This document shows positions 1 through 5,925 of a stretch of 10,776 nt of DNA, piece after piece. The notes under the pieces are model-generated. The model made no database searches, was not told where the DNA came from, and saw only the letters and a program-made list of their open reading frames with translations. How positions within the stretch are numbered: the first letter of the stretch is position 1; each line of letters starts with the position of its first letter. This DNA is from Spirochaetales bacterium (lineage in GTDB: Bacteria; Spirochaetota; Spirochaetia; SZUA-6; DRHE01), in the NCBI GenBank assembly GCA_016935715.1, contig JAFGQJ010000031.1:1-10776 (forward strand), read 5' to 3'. The position numbers were made by a program, and so were the translations under genes.

Positions 1-364
1 CCAGGGATTCCAGGATCGGGGTCAGGGCCCTGCCGATATGCCCGCCTCCGAACAGCATGAAGCCCTGCCGGGCCTGCATGTACTCGTACAGGAGGGTGAC
101 CTGCCCTCCGCATTTCATCCCGAGTTTTTCCAGGTCGTAGCTCTCCAGGCGATTGTTCCGCCTGCGCAGCACCTCGCCGGCCTCCTGCACGGCCAGATGT
201 TCCACCGCTCCACCCCCGACGGTTCCATACTGCTCGTGACGGTCCGTCAGGATCATCTTGAACCCCTCTTTGCCGGGGGTTCCCGCGCCGGCCCGTACCA
301 CGGTGACCAGGACGATATCGGTCCCCTGTTCCAGCAGGGTGGTGCACTGTTTCAGTATCTCCAT
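1..364 (-). CDS. xdhC: XdhC/CoxI-family protein, N-terminal part (cut by left edge)
   Basis: Reading leftward from the ATG at 364-362 gives an open frame of 121 residues that continues past the window edge. Visible motifs are GTPGKEGFKM (residues 28-37), GTVGGGAVE (47-55), a conserved-looking Cys in MKCGGQV (Cys85), and the start of a Rossmann nucleotide-binding fold, FGGGHIGRAL (105-114). This is the XdhC/CoxI arrangement: a small N-terminal domain followed by an NAD(P)-type Rossmann domain. XdhC proteins help insert or sulfurate the molybdenum cofactor of xanthine dehydrogenase-type enzymes in the cytoplasm; related proteins serve selenium-dependent molybdenum hydroxylases. No molybdoenzyme gene is visible here, so the client is unknown. 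There is no Shine-Dalgarno sequence before the ATG, and a -10-like hexamer lies six bases upstream, so a leaderless message is possible. The family call is firm; the exact role is inferred. Confidence 0.88.
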   Translation of the reverse strand, partial: MEILKQCTTLLEQGTDIVLVTVVRAGAGTPGKEGFKMILTDRHEQYGTVGGGAVEHLAVQEAGEVLRRRNNRLESYDLEKLGMKCGGQVTLLYEYMQARQGFMLFGGGHIGRALTPILESL

Positions 365-370
365 AGCGCT

Positions 371-399
371 ACTGTAAATCCTGCCCGTCAAATGCTCAA
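371..399 (-). promoter_or_regulatory. Candidate promoter for the xdhC-like gene, leaderless layout
   Basis: Read on the minus strand there is TTGAGC (399-394), a 17-base spacer, then TACAGT (376-371). Each hexamer matches the sigma-70 consensus at four of six positions. Only six bases separate the -10-like hexamer from the ATG, so transcription would start at or very near the start codon. This is a pattern match only. Confidence 0.35.
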
Positions 400-465
400 G
401 GGGCGCTGCCCGTTCCGTCCGATGCCCGGGCTCTGATGCCGGCGGCGCTCCGGAAGCGATGCGGA

Positions 466-495
466 TTGGCCGCCGGGAACCAGTTTGAGTACAAT
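466..495 (+). promoter_or_regulatory. Candidate sigma-70 promoter for the HtrA-family gene
   Basis: TTGGCC (466-471), an 18-base spacer, and TACAAT (490-495, five of six consensus matches) precede the protease gene. The expected start site near 502 would leave a short leader containing the strong ribosome-binding site GGAGGAGGG at 506-514. That fits the ATG at 518 and argues against the in-frame upstream TTG at 485, which would lie upstream of the -10 box. Confidence 0.5.
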
Positions 496-517
496 GAGCA
501 TAGTCGGAGGAGGGTGG

Positions 518-1561
518 ATGAACCAGGTGCTTCAGTGGGTCTACAACCAGGATGCAGAGGAGGAGAGCTCCGAATCTGGAAATGGGGGTTCCCGAAGGGC
601 GGTCCGGCGCAGCGATCGGGAGCTGCTGGACGCCTACTCCAGGGCCGTGACCCAGGTCGCGGAGACCGTCGGACCCTCGGTGGTTGCCATCAGTGTCCGC
701 AAGAACAGGGCGGCCCGAGGGCCGGGAGCGGAGCCCGGAGCGGAGGGTGCCGGATCCGGAGTGATCATCACCCCGGACGGATTCGTGCTGACCAACAACC
801 ACGTCGTCGAGGACAGCGGCGGCCTGGAGGTGTCCCTGACAGACGGCCGGACCCTCAAGGCTCAGGTGGTCGGCACCGATCCGGCAACCGATCTGGCGGT
901 GATCCGCATCTCCGACGGCGGCCTCCCCGCTTCCGAGCTCGGCGACTCGGACCTGTTGAAGGTCGGACAACTGGTGATCGCCATCGGCAACCCCCTGGGC
1001 TTCCAGAGCACCGTATCCGCCGGGGTGGTCTCGGCCCTGGGGCGGAGCCTGCGCAGCCAGTCGGGACGACTGATCGACGGGGTGATCCAGACCGACGCCG
1101 CCCTGAATCCCGGCAACTCGGGAGGACCGCTGGTGGACAGCCGGGGACGGGTGGTGGGCATCAACACGGCCATGATCTACATGGCCCAGGGAATCAGCTT
1201 CGCCATCCCGATCAACACGGCCCGCTGGGTCGTGACCGAGCTGGTGATGCACGGGAGAGTCCGGCGGGCCTATCTCGGAATCGGAGCCCAGTCCCGTCCG
1301 GTGAACAGGCGCATCCAGCACAGCCTGGAGCTGAGCAATCCCTTCGTCGTGCAGGTCATCAGCGTGGAGGCCGGTGGCCCGGCCGAGCAGGCAGGTCTGG
1401 AGGTTGGGGACTGCATCTTCGGACTGAACGCGAACCAGATTGGCACGGTGGACGATCTGCACCGCCTGCTGAGCAAATGGCCCCCCGGCACGGGACTGGA
1501 CATAAAGCTCCTGCGCCGGGGAAGGGTCGAGAGTTTGCGTATCATCCCGCGGGAGGGTTAG
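518..1561 (+). CDS. htrA: HtrA/DegP-family serine protease with one PDZ domain, no visible export signal
   Basis: The product is 347 residues. A trypsin-like protease domain spans about residues 45-245. Its triad is visible as His95 (TNNHVV), Asp125 (DPATDLAVI) and Ser201 (NPGNSGGPL). A single PDZ domain follows (about 250-345), carrying YLGIGAQ and the GGPAEQAGLEVGD signature. HtrA proteases degrade or refold damaged proteins, usually in the periplasm or at the membrane. Here the first 40 residues are acidic, Ser/Gly- and Arg-rich and have no hydrophobic segment, so the protein looks cytoplasmic or non-classically exported. The start at 518 is chosen because GGAGGAGGG (506-514) sits just upstream; an in-frame TTG at 485 would add 11 residues and still give no signal peptide. 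The gene is divergent from xdhC and convergent with the Nfu gene 38 bp downstream. Family assignment is certain; location and substrate are not. Confidence 0.93.
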   Translation: MNQVLQWVYNQDAEEESSESGNGGSRRAVRRSDRELLDAYSRAVTQVAETVGPSVVAISVRKNRAARGPGAEPGAEGAGSGVIITPDGFVLTNNHVVEDSGGLEVSLTDGRTLKAQVVGTDPATDLAVIRISDGGLPASELGDSDLLKVGQLVIAIGNPLGFQSTVSAGVVSALGRSLRSQSGRLIDGVIQTDAALNPGNSGGPLVDSRGRVVGINTAMIYMAQGISFAIPINTARWVVTELVMHGRVRRAYLGIGAQSRPVNRRIQHSLELSNPFVVQVISVEAGGPAEQAGLEVGDCIFGLNANQIGTVDDLHRLLSKWPPGTGLDIKLLRRGRVESLRIIPREG

Positions 1562-1599
1562 CCGCGGGAAACAGGGGTGTGAACGGTATCCCCGCCGGT

Positions 1600-1833
1600 T
1601 CAGTCCCAGAGAGGGACGGACTCGACGCTCTTGACCTCCGGAATCGAGTCCTTGAGCCGGCGTTCGATCCCCTGCTTGAGGGTCAGTTGGGCCATGGGGC
1701 AACCGCCGCAGGCGCCTTTCAGCCTCACCTTGACGATGCCGTCGGCGGTCACCTCGACCAGCTCGACATCACCACCGTCGGCCTGCAAGGCAGGGCGTAT
1801 ATCCTGCAAAGCCACTTCGACTTTTTCGCGCAT
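1600..1833 (-). CDS. Nfu-type iron-sulfur protein (NifU C-terminal domain)
   Basis: This 77-residue cytoplasmic protein consists almost entirely of a NifU C-terminal domain. It has the family pattern RPALQADGGDVELVEV (13-28) and the cluster-binding CxxC in GACGGCPMAQ (Cys42 and Cys45). Nfu proteins carry or transfer a [4Fe-4S] cluster held between two subunits and deliver it to apo-enzymes. The length is normal for the stand-alone single-domain form; the A-type domain of NfuA and the IscU-like domain of full NifU are absent. The ATG at 1833 follows ACGGAGG at a good spacing. The gene lies 47 bp downstream of the zinc-ribbon HD-like gene on the same strand and could be cotranscribed with it. 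No other iron-sulfur assembly gene is in the window. Confidence 0.93.
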   Translation of the reverse strand: MREKVEVALQDIRPALQADGGDVELVEVTADGIVKVRLKGACGGCPMAQLTLKQGIERRLKDSIPEVKSVESVPLWD

Positions 1834-1880
1834 CTCGTACCTCCGTAGCTGCGGGGAGCTCTGCGCTCAACCCGTGGGGC

Positions 1881-2531
1881 TCACCCACCGGTCGAATTGC
1901 GCCCCGCAAGTCTTTTTGCAGTTTCGGTTCGCAGTGCCCCGGCCTGCGGCCTCTTCCCGGCGGATCGGGCCAGCTGTACGGCATCGTGCACCACGTCGAA
2001 CTCGGTGCTGTCCTCCGACGGATCCCCTTCGATGATTCGGCAGATCTTGTCCACATCTTCGCGCATCAAACCGGATCGCAGAAGGATCTCTCTGGCGGCC
2101 CGAAGACCGCCGGATATCTCCGCCGCGTCGATATTCTGTAATATACTAGCGGGAATGACAATATGCCAATCCGCATCCTCCTTCTTCAGGATTTCTTCAC
2201 TCCAGGAGAGCACCGCCTGGGCCTGTTGGAGCCGCTGCGTGTCCCCGCCCCAGTTTTCACCGAGCGCCTCCAGCAGCCTCCGACGGAGCCCGAGCGCCCG
2301 ATTCTTCATATAGCGGTCGTAGGCTTCTTCCCCCACGCAGTCCTTGGCGAATTTGCACCACTCCAGGCAGCTCATGGTTCCCTCTCTGAAAACCGCCCTT
2401 CCGCAGTTCGAGCAAACGCCCCGGACCTCGTCGCTCCAGATCTCCACCTCTTCACCGCAGGAGGGGCACTCGAAGATCTCCGGCTTGGGCTGTCTGAGGA
2501 ACTTTGCGCCCGGACAGAACTGGTGGTCCAT
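1881..2531 (-). CDS. Zinc-ribbon protein with degenerate HD-like domain
   Basis: The product is 216 residues from the ATG at 2531. The N-terminus begins with FCPGAKFLR and has a zinc-ribbon pattern, CPSC (Cys22, Cys25) and CSNC (Cys40, Cys43). A second cysteine group follows, CLEWCKFAKDC (Cys55, Cys59, Cys65). This arrangement matches, from memory, a bacterial family annotated as HD-domain phosphohydrolases. The C-terminal half keeps the helical outline, including DADWHIVIPASIL (119-131) and AAREIL with DKICRII (145-150, 161-167). The expected His-Asp pair after it reads ILQNID, and the usual His-rich segment after CRII reads EGDPSED, so catalysis by the HD site looks lost. A TTG at 2579 in frame would add 16 residues, but it spans the palindrome at 2566-2579 and lies upstream of the -10 box, so I prefer 2531. 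No Shine-Dalgarno precedes that ATG. Actual function is unknown. Confidence 0.75.
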   Translation of the reverse strand: MDHQFCPGAKFLRQPKPEIFECPSCGEEVEIWSDEVRGVCSNCGRAVFREGTMSCLEWCKFAKDCVGEEAYDRYMKNRALGLRRRLLEALGENWGGDTQRLQQAQAVLSWSEEILKKEDADWHIVIPASILQNIDAAEISGGLRAAREILLRSGLMREDVDKICRIIEGDPSEDSTEFDVVHDAVQLARSAGKRPQAGALRTETAKRLAGRNSTGG

Positions 2532-2537
2532 AATGCC

Positions 2538-2543
2538 ACTATA
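2538..2543 (-). promoter_or_regulatory. Candidate -10 element for the zinc-ribbon gene, leaderless layout
   Basis: On the minus strand TATAGT (five of six consensus matches, within TATATAGT) lies exactly six bases before the ATG at 2531. That places the predicted transcription start on the start codon. No good -35 hexamer is seen 16-18 bases upstream, which would fit an activator-dependent promoter served by the palindrome at 2566-2579. Confidence 0.4.
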
Positions 2544-2565
2544 TACAATTCGGCCGGGAAATGCA

Positions 2566-2579
2566 TTGACCTGGGTCAA
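2566..2579. promoter_or_regulatory. Perfect palindrome TTGAC-N4-GTCAA, possible CRP/FNR-family operator
   Basis: The 14 bases TTGACCTGGGTCAA form perfect 6-base arms around a 2-base centre, and also read as TTGAC-N4-GTCAA. This resembles sites of the CRP/FNR regulator superfamily (FNR: TTGAT-N4-ATCAA). It lies in the intergenic region between the divergent zinc-ribbon gene and the hydrolase/acetylation operon. If transcription of the leftward gene starts at its ATG (2531), the dyad centre is at about -41.5, the classic class II activator position. Relative to the predicted rightward start near 2627 the centre is at about -54. The regulator is not in the window. Confidence 0.5.
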
Positions 2580-2591
2580 CTCTTCTTCGAG

Positions 2592-2620
2592 TTGCCTGGA
2601 AGCGCCGTTTTGCCTATTTT
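2592..2620 (+). promoter_or_regulatory. Candidate promoter of the hydrolase/acetylation operon
   Basis: TTGCCT (2592-2597), a 17-base spacer, and TATTTT (2615-2620) each match sigma-70 hexamers at four of six positions. The predicted start near 2627 leaves a leader of about ten bases that still includes GAGGA before the ATG at 2637. Moderate match only; it is the best candidate in the gap upstream of five closely spaced genes. Confidence 0.38.
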
Positions 2621-2636
2621 AGTACCTGAGGAAGCC

Positions 2637-3953
2637 ATGGATAATCTGTATCGCCCAAAACGCCTTGCGGCTCTGGGCTTTTTGTTTCTGGTGACGGTCA
2701 TTGCTGCGCAGGCCAGGGAGCACATCCTGGTGGCCGTGGAGCTGGTAGAGACCCTGTCCCCCGGCGCCGTCGACGAGGAGGTCGGGGAGCTGTTCGAAGG
2801 GGTCGAGGCCCCGAGATCCCGGTTCCAGATCGACTGCTACCTGATCCGCTACGAGAGCCGGTATCCGGACGGGCAGCCGGCCCAGATCACCGCCCAGCTG
2901 TTCCTTCCACGGGTTCCGGACGGCGACATCCGGGCGGCCTACATCTTTGCGCCGGGCACCACGGGGCTGCTGGACGCCTGCCGTCCCTCCCGGGAGCACA
3001 TCGCGGGCATCCGATGGGGGCTGTACCGGGCGCACGTTCTCGCCTTCGCAGGACAGGGGATCGTCGGGGTGCTGCCGGACTACATGGGCTTCGGGGATGC
3101 GGAGCGCCTGCAGCCCATCTACAACGCCGTAGCCGAGGGGCGTATGATGCTGGACGGGGCAAGAGCCCTGTACCGCTTCCTGGAGCTCAGGCAGAAGGAG
3201 GAAGCCGGAAGGGCAACCCGCCGATCACCGCAGCCTCCCGTGTTCGTAGCGGGGTTTTCCCAGGGCGGCCACGCCGCTTTCGCCGCGGCGGATCTGCGCC
3301 GGCTGTACGCCCGGGACGTCCGGCTGGCCGGGGTGATCGGATACGGTCCGACCACGGATCTGGAGGCCCTGCTCCGGGAGTTCCCCGTGGTGGCGCCGAT
3401 GGCCGTCTACAGCTTCTCCCAGTCGTACGGCGCGGAACGCTTCGACCCCGCGAAGATACTTCAGCAGCGCTGGGTTGAGACCCTGGCCGAGGACGTGAGC
3501 AGGCAGTGCGTGGGGGGGATGCAGTCCTACTACCCCTGGTCCCCCCGGGAGCTCTTTCGTCCGGAGTTCGCGGAGGCGCTGAGCTCGGGTCGGCTGGCCG
3601 AGGCCTACCCCGACATCCACAGGATCCTGAGCCGGCACAGCACCGGTCTGGCCGGGCACCGGATTCCGGCGCTGATCCTGCAGGGCGGCGACGATGTGGT
3701 GGTGTCGGCGCGGTCCCAAGAGCGCTTCGTGGGCGAGCTGTGCCGGAGGGGGAGCCCCGTTCTCTACCTGCACTTTCCGAACAGCCGCCATGATACGCGC
3801 CAGGTCGGGTTCATCGATACCTTGAAGTGGATGGAACAACTGGTTGCAGGAGCTCCGGCACCGGCCAATTGCCAGGCCTTCGCTTCCGGAGCATCCGGCC
3901 GGCCGGCCGTGGCGCGGCTCGGCCTGGACCGTCCCGCCGTCGACGAGGAGTAG
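2637..3953 (+). CDS. Secreted alpha/beta hydrolase (lipase/esterase-like), first of a tandem pair
   Basis: The product is 438 residues. It starts with a Sec-type signal peptide: basic RPKR, then a hydrophobic core, with likely cleavage after AAQA (residue 26). The mature part has an alpha/beta hydrolase layout: GTTG (107-110), a likely nucleophile elbow GFSQGGH (Ser208), Asp353 in LQGGDD, and His385 in FPNSRHD. Cys115 and Cys291 are shared with the next gene's product and may form a disulfide. The closest general resemblance is to secretory lipase or esterase-type hydrolases; the substrate cannot be read from sequence. A Gly/Ala/Pro-rich tail of about 30 residues follows the catalytic domain and is not shared with the paralog. 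The ATG at 2637 follows GAGGA at good spacing and is the only start that puts the signal peptide at the N-terminus. This is the first gene of the operon that includes algF-, algI- and algJ-like genes, so an ester-cleaving or ester-transferring role on the acetylated polymer is a reasonable inference. Confidence 0.85.
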   Translation: MDNLYRPKRLAALGFLFLVTVIAAQAREHILVAVELVETLSPGAVDEEVGELFEGVEAPRSRFQIDCYLIRYESRYPDGQPAQITAQLFLPRVPDGDIRAAYIFAPGTTGLLDACRPSREHIAGIRWGLYRAHVLAFAGQGIVGVLPDYMGFGDAERLQPIYNAVAEGRMMLDGARALYRFLELRQKEEAGRATRRSPQPPVFVAGFSQGGHAAFAAADLRRLYARDVRLAGVIGYGPTTDLEALLREFPVVAPMAVYSFSQSYGAERFDPAKILQQRWVETLAEDVSRQCVGGMQSYYPWSPRELFRPEFAEALSSGRLAEAYPDIHRILSRHSTGLAGHRIPALILQGGDDVVVSARSQERFVGELCRRGSPVLYLHFPNSRHDTRQVGFIDTLKWMEQLVAGAPAPANCQAFASGASGRPAVARLGLDRPAVDEE

Positions 3954-3961
3954 CCGCTTCG

Positions 3962-5272
3962 ATGCGTACAAGCCGAATCAGCACACACGGGATGAGCTCG
4001 AGGTTTTCCAGTCCCGCTCGAAGGGTCGAAGGGAAAGCAGTGCCAGCGGCAGTCTTTCTTGCCCTCTTTCTCCTGCTGCTCCCCTTGCCCAGGATCTACG
4101 GCCAGTCCCCCGGCAGCCTCCTGGAGGCGATCCCGGAACCGGGGTTCACCCCTGCGCAGATCGATGCGATGAGCCGCCCTCTGTTCGAGGGCTTCGAACA
4201 GCCGGCCAGCCGTCTGCCGGTGAGCGTCTACCGCCTCATCTTCAGCAGCAGGGACTTCGACGGTTCCAGCGCGGAGATTCACGCCCGGCTGTTCGTGCCG
4301 GTGTACGCTGTCCGGACCGAAAGCCCGGTCCTGGTGTTCGGATCCGGGACGACCGGTGTCGCCGATGCCTGTGCGCCTTCCCGGGAGCAGCCGGAGCTGC
4401 ACCGCTGGGGTTACTACCGCGCGAACATGCTGGCCTATGCCTCTCAGGGGTTCATCACGATCTTTCCCGACTACCTGGGCTTCAATGATCCCGGCCGCCC
4501 GCAGCGCTATTTCAGCCTGAAGGCCGAGGGTCAGGTGCTGCTGGATGCCGCCCGGGCGGTCTACCGTTTTTTCGAGCGCCACGATCTGCCGGCCCGGCCG
4601 GCAGCGGCGGTGTTCACAGCGGGTTACTCCCAGGGGGGACATGCGGCTTTCGCCGCCGCGGATCTGCAGCGGGACTATGCACCCGAGGTTCCCCTGCTGG
4701 GAGCGATCGGTTTCGCCCCCACCACCGACGTGGCCGTCCTGTTTCGCGAAGGACCTTACTACGCCCCGTACATCCTCTACAACTATTCCGACATATACGG
4801 CCGTGAGACCATCGATCCGTCCCGGTACATCCTGGATCGGTGGGCCCGGACGCTGGAGGAGGACGCGGAGCGGATGTGCGTAGATCAGTTCCAGGCCTAC
4901 TACCCCTTCGACGGGCGCCGGCTGTACCGGCCGGAGATGTACGATGCGCTGCACGGAGGGCAGCTGGAGCGGCGATTTCCCGCACTGGCCCGGGCCCTGC
5001 AGGAGAACAACAGCGGACTGTCCGGTCACGGCCTGCCTGCTCTGGTCGTGCAGGGAGGCGAGGACATCATCGTCACCACGAAGACCCAGGATCGATTCGT
5101 GACGGAGCTGCGAACGGCGGGCAGCGAGGTTCGCTACCTGGTGTTCCCGGGAGTGCGGCACCGTTACACCCGCCCCGCCGGTTTCCTCCCCTCGCTGAGC
5201 TGGATGAAGGCTCGCCTCCGGAGCCTGCCCGCGCTGCAGAACCTGCCGGCCGTGAAGGAGATCGGCCCGTGA
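3962..5272 (+). CDS. Secreted alpha/beta hydrolase (lipase/esterase-like), second of a tandem pair
   Basis: The product is 436 residues from the ATG at 3962, eight bases after the previous stop. A long Arg-containing n-region is followed by a strong hydrophobic stretch (about 28-43) with possible cleavage after PRIYG (residue 47). The triad is Ser223 in GYSQGGH, Asp368 in VQGGED and His400 in FPGVRH. Cys137 and Cys306 align with the cysteines of the upstream protein. Motifs shared with that protein in the same order include GTTG, DAC-x-PSRE, RWG-x-YRA, FPDYLGF or its variant, GGHAAFAAADL and PTTD, so the two genes are clear paralogs. The start is uncertain: GAGGAG lies about a dozen bases before the ATG. 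An internal ATG at 3992 would give a more typical n-region. Substrate unknown; likely acts outside the cytoplasmic membrane with the acetylation proteins encoded downstream. Confidence 0.83.
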   Translation: MRTSRISTHGMSSRFSSPARRVEGKAVPAAVFLALFLLLLPLPRIYGQSPGSLLEAIPEPGFTPAQIDAMSRPLFEGFEQPASRLPVSVYRLIFSSRDFDGSSAEIHARLFVPVYAVRTESPVLVFGSGTTGVADACAPSREQPELHRWGYYRANMLAYASQGFITIFPDYLGFNDPGRPQRYFSLKAEGQVLLDAARAVYRFFERHDLPARPAAAVFTAGYSQGGHAAFAAADLQRDYAPEVPLLGAIGFAPTTDVAVLFREGPYYAPYILYNYSDIYGRETIDPSRYILDRWARTLEEDAERMCVDQFQAYYPFDGRRLYRPEMYDALHGGQLERRFPALARALQENNSGLSGHGLPALVVQGGEDIIVTTKTQDRFVTELRTAGSEVRYLVFPGVRHRYTRPAGFLPSLSWMKARLRSLPALQNLPAVKEIGP

Positions 5273-5916
5273 GCGCCGCCGGTCGCGGATGGATTGTCGG
5301 GCTTCTGGGCGTGAGCCTGGCGGCGGTGCTCTGCCTGCCCGTCGCCGCCCAGACGCTGTACGGTTCCCGGGCCCCCAAGGATTCCTCGTACGTGCGCGTG
5401 TTCCGGGCGCCGGGCCAGGGAAGCGGCAGGGCCCTGGTCCTGGGATCCACCCGCTTCGAGCAGCCGGATCCCGGAGGCGTTACCCCCTACCGTCCGGTAT
5501 CTCCGGACATCTATCAGATCCGCAGTGACGGCCAGGCCGCCGAGATCATCCCCCGGGCGCAGCGCTACTACACCGTAGCCCTGACACGGCAGGGAGTGCG
5601 GGTGTACGAGGATCCGGCCCACGAGGACCCGGCCCGCTCCCAGCTGGTCCTCTACAATCTCGGCGGCCTGGAGCAGCTCAGCCTGAGCACGGAGGATGGC
5701 AAGACCCGGGTGATCGGACCCCTCGCTCCGGGGGAGGCCGAGACCGTCTCGGTCAATTCGGTACCCGTGCGGCTCGCCGTGTTTGCCGCAGGAGGGCTGC
5801 TCGAATCGCTGGGAGACCCGGGTCTCGAGCGGGGGTCTTCCTACAGCGTGTTCGTGTTCGAGCAGGAGGGCAGATCCGCGGTGCTGTGGGCGGAGGCCCT
5901 GTTGGCTCTGGACTGA
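5269..5916 (+). CDS. algF: AlgF-like polysaccharide O-acetylation accessory protein
   Basis: The product is 215 residues, close to the length of Pseudomonas AlgF. The GTG start overlaps the previous gene's TGA (GTGA), with AAGGAG eight bases upstream, so translation is probably coupled. A signal peptide with cleavage near VAA-Q (after residue 27) is followed by the AlgF-type opening QTLYGSRAPKDSSYVRVF (28-45). The rest is predicted beta-rich with no catalytic motif. AlgF is a periplasmic component of alginate O-acetylation that bridges acetyl-carrying partners; its relative WssG does the same in acetylated cellulose systems. Its place directly before algI- and algJ-like genes supports the call more strongly than sequence alone. 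The polymer modified here is not known. Confidence 0.85.
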   Translation: MSAAGRGWIVGLLGVSLAAVLCLPVAAQTLYGSRAPKDSSYVRVFRAPGQGSGRALVLGSTRFEQPDPGGVTPYRPVSPDIYQIRSDGQAAEIIPRAQRYYTVALTRQGVRVYEDPAHEDPARSQLVLYNLGGLEQLSLSTEDGKTRVIGPLAPGEAETVSVNSVPVRLAVFAAGGLLESLGDPGLERGSSYSVFVFEQEGRSAVLWAEALLALD

Positions 5917-5925
5917 CGTTCTTCC

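Noticed and set aside
38..436. A plus-strand reading frame of 132 codons at the left end
   Set aside because: The opposite strand encodes a clear XdhC N-terminal domain with its Rossmann motif; this frame is its antisense.
1581..1601. Possible hairpin terminator between the convergent protease and Nfu genes (GAACGG ... CCGGTTC)
   Set aside because: The stem is short and bulged and has no T-run on either strand, so I cannot support a terminator call.
436..1848. A plus-strand reading frame of 470 codons overlapping the protease gene
   Set aside because: It reads the HtrA-family gene out of frame and then the antisense of the Nfu gene; the translation is Arg/Gly-rich without motifs.
2163..2636. 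A 158-codon upstream extension of the first hydrolase gene
   Set aside because: It would bury a clean signal peptide inside the protein and run antisense to the zinc-ribbon gene; the ATG at 2637 has a good ribosome-binding site.
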